A stretch of DNA of 64,000 nt from Humulus lupulus. Lineage: Eukaryota > Streptophyta > Magnoliopsida > Rosales > Cannabaceae. Under the pieces are notes generated by a model, which worked only from the letters and a program-made list of their open reading frames with translations, did no database searches and was not told the origin of the DNA. A program made the position numbers and the translations under genes. Shown here in pieces: positions 45,820 to 58,946 of this stretch (within the stretch, counting starts at the first letter, position 1; every line of letters begins with the position of its first letter). The stretch spans positions 52,994,866 to 53,058,865 of the forward strand of contig NC_084800.1 in the NCBI RefSeq assembly GCF_963169125.1. Direction: 5' to 3'.

Positions 45820-46002
45820 GGTATGTGTATCTTTTGAGTTGAATCGTTGGACTATAAATTAATTCCCTCTGGTTGTTTTAAGAACCGTGATATGTAGTAC
45901 TGTCTGAATTTTTCTTTTACATTGCTAGAAACAGTGAAAACCCAAAAGAAAACCAAGGTGAGAGTGAGAGTGAGAGTGAGTGCAGTGGCTTACCTTCAAA
46001 CC
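45006..46002 (+). repeat. Direct repeat flanking the lipase capture
   Basis: ACCAAGGTGAGAGTGAGTGC then AGTGTCTTACCTTCAAACCA at 45006-45045 recurs at 45951-46002 with an expanded GAGAGT run. The lipase pieces and the AT-rich spacer lie between the two copies. Confidence 0.85.
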
Positions 46003-46597
46003 AAGACAGAGAGAAAGAGCAATAGTGTGGCGTGGGGCTCAGGTTCGGTTGGGTAACGATCCAATCCTGGCATGGGTAGATCTTTGCTATGAACGCCTAC
46101 TAGAATTTTTCTTCCGATGAAGGAATGTTGTGCTCCGCATGGGGAGACGAAAGATGGCGTTGAATCTGAAAACTAGAGGTCTTCGAATGGTGATCGTGGG
46201 GACTTCTATTGTAGAGGCGAAGGGGGTAAAAAGATGACGGCAGTCAAAGGTATCTATGGAGATTTCAAAGCCAACAAAAAATGGCTCTTCGCCATTTCAA
46301 AGATAGAGAGAAAGAGCAATATGGTGTAGCGGGAATGAAGAACAAATTTCAGAAAATAGGAGGGGAAAGGGCGCGCGGGCTCAGTTGTTATTTCATGTTG
46401 CCCCTTGGCCTTTTTTTTTAAAAAAAAAAAGTACACAGAAATGTAAAAAATAAAATTAAAAATTAAAAAATTATATATAATGATCCACATTACATTATAT
46501 CTCTTGTAAAGTGGGACATGATATATAATATTTCATGACCTTCACCATAAGTGTAGGTCATTAAAAAGAGTCATTAAATAGTTAGATTGTTGTAGTG
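46003..46597. other. CACTA right terminal region
   Basis: Non-coding. It contains two copies of GAGAGAAAGAGCAATA(x)TGGTG (about 46008 and 46303). GGTCATTAA and GTCATTAAA words precede the inverted repeat. Being upstream of TnpD, it may include its promoter. Nothing else seen. Confidence 0.55.
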
Positions 46598-46600
46598 TCA

Positions 46601-47942
46601 GAGAGGAAAAAAAATAGTTAAGTGAACCACATATAGGAAGATTGAGTGGAATGCCTTAGCTAGATTAGCTAAGGGTTTTGCAATGTCAGGTATGGGTTAT
46701 TATGGTATAAGGATCAGATTTGGAATCTGATGGACACTGGGATTAAATGGGAGATTCTGGATAAATCTCATATTACTCTCTTATTCTCTTCATCCAGGCA
46801 TCATGGAAATGTAGCACGATATGAAAGATTTTTATTGATGGCCTGGGATGGAGAGGGACGTAACAGAATATGTGGCAAAGTTCTTAACCTGTTCGTAGGT
46901 CAAATCAGAGTATCAGAAACCAGTAAGGCCACTGCAGCCTTTGAGTATTTTATAATGGAAATAAGGAAACATCGTGATGGGTTTCGCAGTGGGGCTACCC
47001 AGGATAGTGGGCTAGTATGAGTTGAATTGGGTCATTATGGACCAGTATTCCAAGTGAGTTCATTTCTATCAGTAAGGACAAGTAACACAGCTGATCAGTT
47101 TTCAGACCTCTATGTGAAAGAGGCAGTGCGCCTTCATGGAATTGGAGGTCTATCTTATCATATGAGGACTTTGTTTTTACTTCCAAGTTTTGGGGAAGGT
47201 GGCAGAAGGCAATGGGTATCCAGAAGGAATTTAGTACAGTTCATTATCCTTAGACGGATGATAAATTAGAGAGAGAGAGAGTTATCCAGTTATTGGAAAG
47301 GTACCTTGTGAGATGAGGTATGATAGAGAATGTATATCACCAGTTCATTGGAATGAGATGGGTGAGATGTTGATTTTGGATCCTAAGGTAGTTCAGGGGA
47401 CCATTGAGATTATTAGAGGTTAGAGCTTGGATGCTCACTTCTCAGGATAAATGGAAAAGTTTTATTAATTTGAAAAACAGGAACATGGAGTTCCAAGTAG
47501 AAGATTGTATCTTCCATAACGTATCACCATGAAAAAAAGGGTGAGGAGATAAGGGCAAGTTGAGCTCTAGATTGTTATGACAGTTTGAGTTATGGATAGG
47601 ACTGGTCAGGTTGCCTTTGGATTGACCTTATCTTTGACACTGTCAGTAGTATACAGTGTATTTTGTATTTCCATGTGGAGGACATGGGTTAGATAAGACT
47701 CATGAGTAGAGTTATTAGAATCTGGAGATTGAGGCTACGTTATCCTTTGAGGAGTAGCCAGTTCAAATTTTAATAGAAAGAATGAGGTTCTGAGGAACAA
47801 AGTTATATCATGGGTTAAGGTATGTTACAGAGATAGTGAGGTCGAGGGAACGACCTGGGAAACTAGAATCAGTTGTGCGGAATTCTTATTCCGGGCATTC
47901 AGATAAATTTTGAGGACGAAATTTCTGTAAGGAGGGGATAGT
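46601..47942 (+). pseudogene. Element A pol, integrase end, and polypurine tract
   Basis: Degraded. FLSVRTSNTADQFSDLYVKE and AVRLHGI (47060-47145) match the Ty3 integrase core (FLPVRTxYTxDxxAxLYxxEIVRLHGV). SPVHWNEMGEMLILDPKVVQ (about 47338-47400) and PVQILIERM (about 47758) with RNKVI-like sequence match the C-terminal part. It ends GAGGACGAAATTTCTGTAAG and GAGGGGATAGT, the polypurine tract directly before the 3' LTR. Many stops and shifts. Confidence 0.8.
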
Positions 47943-48036
47943 TGTAATGCCCCAAATTTCCTAATAAGGTTTAGGACCTTGGATAGGAGAACGGGAGGGC
48001 CATAATTGATTTATCATATTACTAAATAATTATATG

Positions 48037-51000
48037 TGTAACGCCCTGCTAATTAGGGTCCATTACCAGGTGTGTTTTGAAACCAGTGCTGGACTTGCTA
48101 ACAAGTCATTTGGATTAAACATGTAATTAAGCCACTATGGTTTGGGTATTAAAACTTTTGATCAATGTATAAGTATTTTCATTAAGATAGAAACATATTC
48201 TTTACATGGGATCCCAAAAACATTAGTTTAAAAGTTTATTACATAACTCAGATTACACAATAAGCCGACCTAGGCGGCAAAAGCTGGGTTTAACCCTAGT
48301 TCCTCTGAGCATCTTGGCCATGGTGGACGAGCGGACTGCATATGTACATACCACTGCTAATGCCCTCCGACTCATGGCTGGTTGAGCTTCTCTTTACCTT
48401 TACCTGCACCACAAAGCACATGTGAGCCAGAAGACTCAGCAAGAAAACATATTCAACTGTTCACTGAATAAAACAGCCATCAAACAGTAATAATTGGAAC
48501 CAGTGCATTCATTAAACCCAATTGTAGACCATAGTGTCACACAAGTGCATGTCGCACTTTCTTTCAAGTTGTTGGCATCCGAGCCAGTCAAGCGCTGTTG
48601 ACGCCATTTTTCGTCAACAATGAAATAAGAGCACAAAAACAATAATCAGTTATGGCCAATAAAAATATGATAACACAAACGAGATTTTTTACGTGGTTCA
48701 GCAGTTAATTCTGCCTAGTCCACGAGTCTTTTTTATTAAGGCTTAAGATTATCTCTGAAAATCCTTCAAGGATGAATTCTCCAGAGTTTTCTCTCAAGAT
48801 CACAAAAGCTCCGTCCCTTACAATGGTACATGACCTCTCTATTTATAGAGGAGGTTTCAGAATACTATCCCACATATTTCGGGAATTTATTCTTTATATG
48901 CAAATAAATTTAATGGCATTCAAAACCTGTAATCCTATATACAAGGAAACGTCCCCTGAAGATCAGGGGGCGTATAACTGAAGGATTAATATCCCTTGAT
49001 TATAGGGAAATTATAGCAATCAACGCAGACCGCATCTCTCATTGATGATTCGTAAAGATATTCAAAGTTATTATCTTATATTGCCAAGGCCCTATTCACC
49101 CAGGTATCTTATTGACTTTCGAGCTATAGCATCTTTTCGAGATCACATGACTTCGAGCTCATACGTGTGCCAGGCTCGGATCCCTGATCCGAGGTCATCC
49201 CGAGATAGACGTACTTCAGGGTCTGTCTTTATAGGGTGTGTCATGCTCGGAGCCCTGATCCGAGGATCTCAAGGCTACCATCTTCAAATTCGTCTCTGCT
49301 TCGCAGGTTCAATGCCTAGACTTCGGACGTGTTCCAGATATTACGAGTCCATTCATTACGAATCCAGCTTTCGAGGTCACAATTCTCATGGCTCGAAATC
49401 TGGGTGTAACAAGCGCATGTCGCACTCCCAGGGTGGCCCAGCCATGGTGGCCTGCACTCCACGTGCATAATGCTAATCTTAGCTTATAAACTAAGTTCTT
49501 TAAACCCTTGACTTATAAGTCAAGCCACCACGTGCCTCCAACTTATAAGTTGAAACTTTGGGACGCTCAACTAATAAGGCGAGTCTCCCAGAGTCCATCA
49601 TATTCTCAACTAATAAGTCGATCCCCACTCAACACCGTAATAATACTCTAGTTTATAAACTAAGCTTCACAGTCTTAACAGACAGTCATATGTTTCATAT
49701 AGCATAGTTATCAACAATCACAATGCATTATAATACATTCATATAGCAGTCATAAGCATAATCACAATTATGCACGTTACAATGTACCCAATCTGATATT
49801 TACAAACATAATTATAATCATGTTCATCACCTTGACTAAGCTCTATACATGCATTCACATAGTAGGTGCAGTTTTCTTACCTTTGGTCTGTATTCGAGTT
49901 ATTAGTGACAACCCTCTGAGTACGATCCCCAATTCAAGCCTTTAGCGTAAACCTAGTCACAATCGTAATAAGGAAGTTCCATCAACCACAGGTAAATAAA
50001 AGCTTCCAGACCAAATCTTAGCCTCTGGGACATCGAATCCCACTTAACAAGGAAGTAGGATCGATCCCGAGCCCAAATGGTTAAGTTCCCAATCTAAAAA
50101 TCCCATTTAAGCCAAATTTCCCCTTAAGGGCCGCGGCCCCTCACATCCGAGTCGCGGCGTGCCTCTAATCTAGAGGCTCGACCTCCCTGGAATCCAATGT
50201 ACGCTGCGGCCTGCCCCTGCCTCCGAGCCCTGCTGGCTCGAAATTCCTCTCGCAGGCCGCGACTCACCATAAAAGAGCCCCAGCTCACCACCACGAACCC
50301 AGAAATTCTTGGGTTTCTCTTCAACCAAACCTAACCAAAACTTAACCAAATTCATTCCACACCTCCAATTCAATTCCCACAACTTATACACTCATTCTCA
50401 CCAATAAAACTCAACTAATTATCACAGTAAAACTCATCAAACTTACCATACCCATCCTCTCAATTATCAAGCATGCATAAACATCTTTACTCTAAATATT
50501 TAGCAAAGCTAACCAAACAATTTCAGTTCAGAACTCTTACCTTAACTGTGATGAAACTCTTGAACCTAGCCTCTGATTTTCCCCAAGCCTAACACCTTGA
50601 TTCCCCAAGCTTTACTCTTCAATTTTTTCCAAAAACCACTCAAACATTCATGAAGCATAAAGAGAACGTGAGAGAGCAAGAGTGAGTTGCTGAATCCTTT
50701 TCTTTTCAATTTCCTTAACCTTCTCAAACATTCCCAGCTCACCTTACCTTACACTTAAAGAGAAAATGACCATCTTACCCCTTGCCCTTAACTTATACCT
50801 CAAATGTTCACAAGGGCAATTTTGTCCTTTGCCTCAAACCCCGCTATCCACAATTTGCATCCTATAATTCCCGCTACTTCCAATATTCTCCCTCGGTTAC
50901 CAATAAATTCCTATTACCCCCTAATTCCCGGTAATGTACTAAATTACTAAAATAACCATAAGCTCACCCCGAGCCGGGTATTTAGACCCCGTTGTGACTT

Positions 51001-51211
51001 TTCTGCTAACTTACTCATCGGGATCGCCTCTCGTCAAGTAACCCAAATATATCCACATAGTAACGTGGTCTCAATCACACAAACACATATTTAATATCTC
51101 TAACATACAAGCATGATTATATTATAATATAATTCACATAATAACTCAATTATTGCCTCCTGGCCCCCTAATCCAGGCACTAAGCCCTATTAGGAAATTT
51201 GGGATGTTACA
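48037..51211 (-). repeat. Solo LTR D, inverted, containing LTR E
   Basis: Read on the minus strand it begins TGTAACATCCCAAATTTCC and ends GGGCGTTACA. Perfect target duplication ATATG (48032-48036 and 51212-51216). It contains CCGCGG palindromes at 50128-50275 and the U5-like block at 48397-48448 (reverse). It is a relative of the LTRs of A, C and G, in opposite orientation. Confidence 0.92.
48596..49411 (-). repeat. Solo LTR E nested in D
   Basis: 816 bp. Minus strand TGTTACACCCAG to GGCGTCAACA, perfect target duplication AGCGC (48591-48595 and 49412-49416). TATA box on the minus strand at about 48838-48846 (CTATAAATAG). It resembles the LTR at 63274-63959 (both end in GCGTCAACA preceded by a GTTG(x)GAAAAA block, and share the CGTGG-TT-AACCAC region). 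The open frame at 49042-49470 lies in this LTR and shows no domain. Confidence 0.9.
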
Positions 51212-53787
51212 ATATGCATGCTTATGTGAATTATATTATAATATGATGATAAATGCATGCATATGGGTCCATTTTTAATCATAATTGTGTATTTTCATGT
51301 ATGTGGGTGAATTATGAATAATACCACATTATATGTGGATTTTTTCGAGCCATTCGGTATGAGACAATCTTTGAATGCAAGTTATCGGTCTGGTCATAAC
51401 GGGGTTAATTTCGGGGCTCGGGGTAATTTGAGGATTAGTTCATTACCGGGAATAAAGGGGTAATGGGATATGATTTATTAGAATATGAGAATATTGAAAA
51501 TAATGGGAATTGGAAGACGTTAATTATGATTAGCGGGATTAGATGGGAAAGGACTATTTTACCCTTTGGGGCTATTAAGGAAAGAAGATAAGCCTAGGGG
51601 CATTTTGGTCTTTTGACCTAAAGGATATATATAACCTTAAGAAGCTGTTGAAGCGTAAGAAAACAGAGCACTTCTTCTTCCTCTTCCGATCATATCTCTT
51701 CCTTTGGATTTTTGAAGCCAAGATTGAGGGTTCAAGTGTGGGAATCAAGGTTTGAGGGTTTAGGCTTGTGTTCAGCTATTGAAGAGGATTCAATTCGAGT
51801 TTAAGGTAAGGTTTTAGTTCAATTTTCTGGTTCCTTGCTCTGTTTTTTATGTTGGATTTGAGGTTGGAGTTTTGATCATAGGAATGGGAATTTGATTAGG
51901 TTTTGAATGGTTTAAGGCTTGGGTTTTGTTGGTTATATGATGAACAAGTTGTGGTAATAGTTGGGACCTTTGCTTTGTGGTGTTGGAAGTGTTTTAGTGA
52001 GGTTTTGAATTGAGTTCAAAGAGGAAAAACAAGGGTTTTTGGCCGGGTTTTGGGTGGGGCCGCGGCTCTGTTCTAGAGCGCCGCGGCCCAAGCTTGATGA
52101 AGAAGCAAGGGGGTGCTGGAAGGCCTTTGGGCCGTGGCATGGGGAAGGAAGGGCCGCAGCGCATGTAGGTGGCTAGAGTGCAGGCGCCTTTGTTTGGGGA
52201 GGTGGGCCGCGACATGGGAGAAGGCTGGCCGCGGCCCTTAGTGGCATTTTTGGGCAGAAATGTGTTTTCATCGTGGGAATCCAAACCTTAGGCCTCGGGA
52301 TCGTTCCTACTACCCAGTTTAGTGGGATTTGATGTCTCGGAGGCTAGGTCTTGGTCCAGAAACCTTTTATTGATTGATTTTATTAATGGAATCTCATAGT
52401 TGGTTATGACTAGGTGACCGCTAAGGGATCAAAAGATTGATCGTTCTCAAGGGTCATTCAATTATTATTTCTCGCTTGAACCAGAGGTAAGAAAATTGCA
52501 CCCAGTATGTGATGCACGAGAAACATGTGATTAGGGCATGTCATGGATATTGAATATGAGATTGATAAGAGTTTGAGTCTCTGTGTTTGTGCATGATCGT
52601 AATTATGCTAGCAATTGTTAAGTAAGCATGTTGAATGCCCTACATTTGGATATTTGACATATGACATATGTCTTGTTGCTTTGCTTACTTGTGCGTGGCA
52701 CTGACTTACTAGTCAGGAATTGGCAATGGTGTCGGTATTAACTGTGAAGCTATGACTCACTAGTCAAGTTCGGCAATAGTACTGAGTACTGGTCACATGG
52801 TATTAAATAATAAGTCAAGAACGATCTTAGCGTGTTTAACGCAAGCCGAAAAAGATTAGATCTAATCGACATCTGCATTGAATAACTCAACTTGAGCATT
52901 AATGCCAGACCGACCTAAGTTCGATGAAAACTAAAAACGCTTGTCTAGCCTATGGCTAGTCACTTAGAGTCAGGGCCAGAAGGCCCAGGTGATTGCTTCG
53001 TCACATGGCTATGAGTGTTGAGCCCGTAATGACTTACTCAGCAGTCACTCATCTGGTTTAAGTTAGTGACTTACTCATCAGTTACTCATCTGATTAGAGC
53101 CATGGCTAGAAGGCCCAGGTGACTGCGTCGTCACATGACTACGGGTGCTGAGCCCCATAGTGACTTGCTCGTCAGTCACTCATTATGGTTAACAGAACCT
53201 CAAGTGTTAAATCACTCATCTGATTAGGATTGACTTGATAGTCATCCATTCAGGAGGGCAAGATTCCTTATCCTGTATACCCCATCATTATCTGATCCTA
53301 TTTGCATGCATGAATAGGGCTATCATTGCTAGGCATGCACATTATGATTTTGTAACATGTTATTACTGTTCATGAGCATATTGAGTTTTCTTGCTGGGCT
53401 TCGGCTCACGGGTGCTACGTGGTGCAGGTAAAGGCAAAAGAAAGTTGGACCATCCTTGAGTTGGAGAGTTTAGATGACGATGTGTACATATGCGGCTGCT
53501 CGACCACCACGGCCGAGGGTTGAAAAAGGAACTAGGGTTAAACCCTATTTTGCCGCTTAGGTTGGCTGGTTGTAAATATTTTGTTGTAATAAATATTTAA
53601 ATTATATTTTTGGGATCCCAATGTATACAGTAAACGTTCTAGTGAAACGTTATATCTTAACAAAAAAATTTAACCCTAAATCGCTAATCATACTTAGTTA
53701 CACAATTATGGCCAAATGACTTGATTAGCGAGTTTAGCACTGTTTAAAAGGCACACCGTAACGATCCCTGGAGTTTAGGGCGTTACA

Positions 53788-54249
53788 AAAGACTTAAGTA
53801 CAAGACACGAATAGAGGAGAAGACCAACACACCAATTGCCATTTGTTAATTGATGGATTCAAGCCTTTTATTTTGTTTAAATTTCTTTGAACTATCTAGT
53901 TGCTATAATGGACAACTGTAATATATTTAGGACTTTTGTTTGGATTTTGGATAATTGTAATATTTGGGTTGTTAAGTAGTAAGTACTAACTGGTAATAGA
54001 AACTACTAAGACATGATTTTCTTCACTTTAAGTTTTAATTTGATCATTTTTTCTTTATATTGACTTTGATAAACTTTATAGATTTTTTTTAAATGGGTTA
54101 TAACCCAACCCAACCCTTAATGTAATTTGTAGGGTTGTGTTATATATTAATTTTTTTTAAATGGGTTAGAATTTTCTAGGCCGATGTAATTGGGTTGGCT
54201 CATTCAAAAACCCTCAACCCGGCAAAACCAACCCATGCCCAGGCCTAAC
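53788..54249. repeat. Probable end of a hAT-like element
   Basis: AT-rich, with subterminal GGGTT words in both orientations (AACCCAACCCAACCC, AATGGGTTAGA, TTGGGTTGG). It ends in CCAACCCATGCCCAGGCCTA, whose complement TAGGCCTGGGCATGGGTTGG looks like a hAT terminal inverted repeat. No partner end found, so this is tentative. Confidence 0.4.
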
Positions 54250-54600
54250 TGGGATATTAATTCCACCAAATTGTTCTCTTGACAACTTGGTAAATTTGAT
54301 AAGAAAATGAGATAAAGGAAACAAGAGCAACTATTGAAGTTTCTTATCATGTAGCCAAAGGAACGACACCAATGAAGTTGGAAACAGACAACTTAGTGTT
54401 GTTCTACATGGAAATAAAGAAAAAAGTTGCTGCAATAATAACAGACTTACCATTGTGTGTTACTATAGTTCAAGAATCATGCAATGAAAATAACATTTTT
54501 GTAATAGCAAATCAGAAATGCTATTATAAAAAGGAAGACTTGCATAAATGCTCCAATTGAGAAGACAAACAAGCAAAAAAAACAAAAGACATAGCACATT
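54250..54600 (+). pseudogene. Short coding remnant, possibly MULE-like
   Basis: The open stretch ending at 54560 reads KGTTPMKLETDNLVLFYMEI then KKKVAAIITDLPLCVTIVQE and CYYKKEDLHKCSN. The 'LEIKKK ... PLCITI' pattern is reminiscent of the N-terminal part of Mutator-like transposases, but I cannot confirm it. Confidence 0.3.
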
Positions 54601-55898
54601 TCACATCAAAACAAACTTATCATAGCTTTATTTATTACAGGAATGGCTTTCATATTCATCAATTGTTGTTTGTTTTAAATTCAAATACATTGATTGATTA
54701 CACAAACTTATAAATTCCTTTTAGACTAAATTGTTGAGTTTTTGGTTGCTTGTTATCTATCTATGCCAGTAACACCAATAAAACATGCATTTTAAAAATT
54801 AAAACAACATTCTGAGTAACTGGTTAACAAAGTAATTAATTACCCATTGAAATATAAGATGAAGACAAAGCTGGGTACATGGTTACCATTAAAACATTCT
54901 TTAAAACTTAGGAAATATATACAAAACAACCCAGTTGCTTTAAAAAGTGAAATATATATAATATATATTAGTGGAAATTACAAGAAAATAAACAAGAAAA
55001 TGGTCACTTTAATCTAACAATTGCCAAAAAAAAAATAGGGATAACAAAAACATCAACCATTAAAACATTCCTTAAAAAACTTAGTAAAAATAGACAAAAT
55101 AAAACATATATAAAATAGATGGAGAACACAAAAAAGATCAACTGAAATATAAAATAGTCTTAAGTAACAAATGTCTTACAAAAGTAGCAGTTTAAAATAG
55201 ATAAGTATGCAACTAACTATTGGTCATCATTTCCAAAAGTCAAATATCCTTTACAAAAGCTAAATTGGTCTAGAACATAAACAAAATAAAATAAAAAGTC
55301 AAATATCACTTCCAAAAGCTTCCTAAATAACCTATGCAACAATCTTCCTCATCTTCTGCCTCTTCTCCAAAAGCTTATCATTGAACTCATCGTTAGTCGA
55401 ATAGCTATCATCTTGTTTCTTCTTCCCATGAAAATACAAACTAACAACAATGTCTTGGCAAAGCAACCGAGTATCAAGTTCTTTTGGCATCTAAAATGAG
55501 TTCTTCTAAACATAGCTTTCTACTTCTTGGTGAAAACTTTGTTCAAATCAGCTATAACCTCATGTTTATTCCATTGTTGAACTTTACTTCCAAACTGAAA
55601 CTCTAGTTTGATCATATAATGCACAGCCTGCAACAAAAAAACACACAATTACCACAAAAAAAGAAAATTAAAATAACTAATAACTACAAAGGAAACCAAT
55701 TACTTTAAAAGTTAACCAGCAACATTACAAACTATGCAAAACAAAAACAAATCAAATATAAAACAAAAACACTTAAAAATCACAAATAAAACTGATTACA
55801 TAGCAAAATTAGAAACAGACAAACACAAAAAAGAAATCAGTTACTTACCAAAGTAACTTGTTACCTTGGAAATTAAATAACACATGAAAAAATATATA
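54601..55898. other. AT-rich stretch with a weak minus-strand coding remnant
   Basis: Mostly A-rich non-coding DNA. About 55330-55620 is less biased, and on the minus strand reads HYMIKLEFQFGSKVQQWNKH and VIADLNKVFTKK before a stop. I do not recognise it. Degenerate copies of GTAACCAGTTAC begin to appear (54815, 55700, 55845). Confidence 0.4.
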
Positions 55899-56600
55899 CA
55901 GCTAGGGTAACCAGTTACCTGTAGATTTAACAATCATTATAAACAAACACATACAAAATAAGCTACATTGCAACCTATGCAAGGCAAACACAGTTAGGGT
56001 AACCAGTTACCTGTAGATTTAACAATCATTATAAGCAAACACACACAAAATAAGCTACATTACAACCTATGCAAGACAAACACAACTAGGGTAAACAGTT
56101 ACTTGTCGATTAAACAACACATGAAAAAGCATACACAGCTAGGGTAACCAGTTACATTTAGATCTAACAATCATTATAAACAAACACACAAAATAAGCTA
56201 CATTGCAACATATGCCAGGCAAACACAGCTAGGGTAACCGGTTACCTATAGATTTAACAACCATTATAAACACACACACAAAAATAAGCTACATTTCAAC
56301 CTATACAAGGCAAACATAGCTAGGGTAACCAGTTACTTGTCGATTAAACAACACATGAAAAAGCATACACAACTAGGGTAACCAGTTACCTGTAGATCTA
56401 ACAATCATTATAAACAATCACAAACATAGCTAGGGTAACCAGTTACTTGTTGATTAAACAACACATGAAAAAAGCATACACAGCTAGGGTAACCAGTTAC
56501 CTGTAGATTAAATATCACATGAAAAAGCATACACAACTAGGGTAACCAGTTACTTATAGATCTAATAAGCTACATTGCAACCTATACAAGGCATCCACAA
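55899..56600. repeat. Tandem/dispersed array with GGTAAC-CA-GTTACC palindromes
   Basis: About ten copies of CTAGGGTAACCAGTTACCTG (55906, 55998, about 56095, 56143, 56229, 56324, 56376, 56432, 56488, 56541), embedded in a unit with TAGATTTAACAATCATTATA and AAATAAGCTACATTGCAACC. Unit length alternates between about 50 and 100 bp. GGTAAC-CA-GTTACC is an inverted repeat with a 2-bp spacer. Confidence 0.88.
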
Positions 56601-58946
56601 ATCAACTATAAAAACTAGTTAACTTAAAATCACAAATAAAATGATTACTTAGAATTGTTATTATTAGAAACATACACTTTTTTAAACAAAGAACTAGTTA
56701 CTTATCAAAGTAACCAATTACATTAACAATTAAAAAACATATTTAAAACACGAATAATCTCAAATTAACCAGTTACCTATAACGAAAAAAAACATGAAAA
56801 AAAGCGAAATAAACAAAAAAAAAAAAACAGTAACCAGTTACTGAGCATATAAAAATTCCTTAACTATAAATAAACTAAACAACAAACTAAGTAAAAAAAA
56901 AAACATTAAAAACATGAAAATGAAAAACTAAAATCCTTGATTGCTAGTGTCGTCAATAATAAAAGGTCCACGGGGCTTCAATCATCCCCCAGGACTTCGA
57001 GGACAATGTCGCAATTTTACTGACGGTCCAGCCTCATCAGTGGACTTAGAAGGACCAGCATACACCCTTTTGAACCATTTCTACACAAACACAAAACACA
57101 AAAAAATCTCAATCATTGAAGTGAAATAAAAACATACTACATAAGTATAACATGTCAAACCTATTATCCTTATTCTAAATCCCAGATAATGTAGCAGACA
57201 AGATTTAATGAAGAAATTGAAATTGTTGATTAAGAGTTAAAAAAAAAAGAGACGGGAACACGTGATATTGGCATTTACCCCAAATAACGTATACAATGAA
57301 CTTGTCAGGTATCTACATGACAAAAAGCAAAGTCCTCAAATTAGAAGTAAAGAATCTCACACTGAATATCAACCAAACGTTTGTGCTTCATTCATGCAAT
57401 GCAACATATCTGTAGATAGCCTTTTTCACAGCAAAAATAGTTGACACTAGCAAAGCTACATAAATATCCTTAGGTCAGGTCAATTCATCACGAATTACTA
57501 ATTCACTCTCAAACACATCAATTAAGAATATCACATACTAGGTCACAAACTTAACAAATGACACATATTTGTTTAACAAAACTGGACTATGTAACAAAGA
57601 AAGTACATTTTTATGAATATCGTATACATATAATTTACTAATTATGCAAAATCAACCGTTCATTTGAAATACTAACTACACAAAATGACAACTAACACAA
57701 TTCAAACAACACCGCACCGATCGCCTCCGACCACCGCACTTACCTCCGTCCGCCTCTGTTCGCCAAGATGCTGCAAAGATCGGGACACGTCACAGCTCGC
57801 CAACCTTGACACCGCACCGTTCGCCTCCGACCACCACCGTTTGCCAAGCTGCTGCAAAGATCGGGACAAGCCGTTCGCCCAGCCGTTGGAGAAGAAGAAA
57901 GGTCGAAACCCTTTCAGTGAAATTGAAAAAAAGTAAAAGGTAAAGTTGATAATATTAAAACTAATATAAATTTAATTAAAAATAGATAAATAAAAAAATC
58001 TGAAAAGTTAACGTAATAAATTAAGTTAAAATAGGTAAAATAAATGAATACGAAATGGCATAATTACCCTTCTACATTTGTAGATATCACTAGAATCAAA
58101 ATATGGCATAATAATGATTTGTTACAAATATATGGGAAAAAAATCCCATAGAAGTGAATAAAAGTTATAAAACATAATACTTGTAAAAAAAGTCATATTT
58201 GAAAACTTTATTAAAAAACCCATATATAATGTAATTTCCACTTAAATTATAAATTATCTCAAACATTTAAAATAAAGGTATGAAATCAAATTTTAATTCA
58301 TTTAGTACACATTTAAAAAAATTAATTTTTTTTTTTATTAGACCAAAAAAATAAGTGTGCAAGAAGATTTAAAATTTGAATCGTTTGGCAGAAGAGGACT
58401 ATCAACCCAATTTTTATCTTATCCAAACTCTATCTCCATATATTTTTATGGTAAGAAAAAAATCATCACTAAGCATTCAACTTGTTTTGTTCTTGACAAA
58501 TACACAACTTATTTATTCTTTTATATTTTTTCTGAAATATTTTTAATTATATCCAATCATATTATTCAAAAAATATAAACTATTGCGTTATAATATAGTA
58601 TATTGTGACAAATTTTCAAACCTTTTAGATTATATAAAGTAGAAGTAAAGTTGATATAAAATTGTACTAAAATAATTAAGAAAAATTTGACACTACTAAA
58701 ATAATAGTATAGTGATTAGGACGTTTATCAATAATTTTTTCTACCTATTAATAATTTAATTTAACATTATTAATCAATTGGACTAATTCACATATGCTTT
58801 TTTGTTTTATTTTTTTTTAGAAAAACCTGTATTTATGATGGATAAGCTACGAATTTAAAAGATCTTTTATTTATTTTTAATGATACTAGTATTTGTTGTG
58901 AATGAAAGGTAAAGATGAGATTTATAAAATAAATCACCTCCTTTAA
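56601..58946. other. AT-rich intergenic DNA
   Basis: No convincing gene. Degenerate GTAACCAGTTAC copies continue to about 56840. A GC-richer patch at 57685-57936 is open for 83 codons and contains an imperfect tandem duplication (CACCGCACCG-TCGCCTCCGACCACC ... TGCTGCAAAGATCGGGACA at about 57710-57790 and 57810-57870). It looks like a 5' end of a captured or degraded gene, but has no recognisable domain. The rest is A/T-rich. Confidence 0.4.

Larger units (their letters stand above)
32458..46597 (-). mobile_element. CACTA (En/Spm) DNA transposon, complete ends
   Basis: 14,140 bp. The left end CACTACTACAAAAATGGTCA and the right end (minus strand) CACTACAACAATCTAAC are inverted repeats, flanked by the 3-bp target duplication TCA (32455-32457 and 46598-46600). 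Subterminal copies of GGTCATTAA-type words lie at both ends. Inside are TnpD (TNP2) and a TnpA/Ulp1-type gene, both on the minus strand, a nested element in TnpD, and two captured host gene pieces near the right end. Both genes are damaged, so it is now non-autonomous. Confidence 0.95.
22005..53787 (+). mobile_element. Tekay/Del-like Ty3/gypsy element A with nested insertions
   Basis: 5' LTR 22005-24705, Met primer site, leader, gag (30287-31420), pol fragments, polypurine tract and 3' LTR 47943-53787. Without insertions it would be about 10 kb. Nested in it are LTR B with Cassandra and LTR C, the CACTA element, and LTR D with LTR E. A clear target duplication was not found (left flank ATAAA, right flank AAAGA). 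Assignment to Tekay/Del rests on LTR size, the primer, the gag type and the GAGGACGAAATTTCT sequence before the polypurine tract. Confidence 0.85.
47943..53787 (+). repeat. 3' LTR of element A, interrupted by inverted LTR D
   Basis: LTR sequence is 47943-48036 plus 51212-53787, matching 22005-24705 closely except for small indels. It keeps clearer GGCCGCGGC palindromes (52056-52236) than the 5' copy, where several CpGs have become TpG or CpA. The U5-like block is at about 53385-53428. Ends GGGCGTTACA. Confidence 0.92.

Noticed and set aside
49042..49470. Open frame of 142 codons
   Set aside because: Inside solo LTR E and its flank; no domain.
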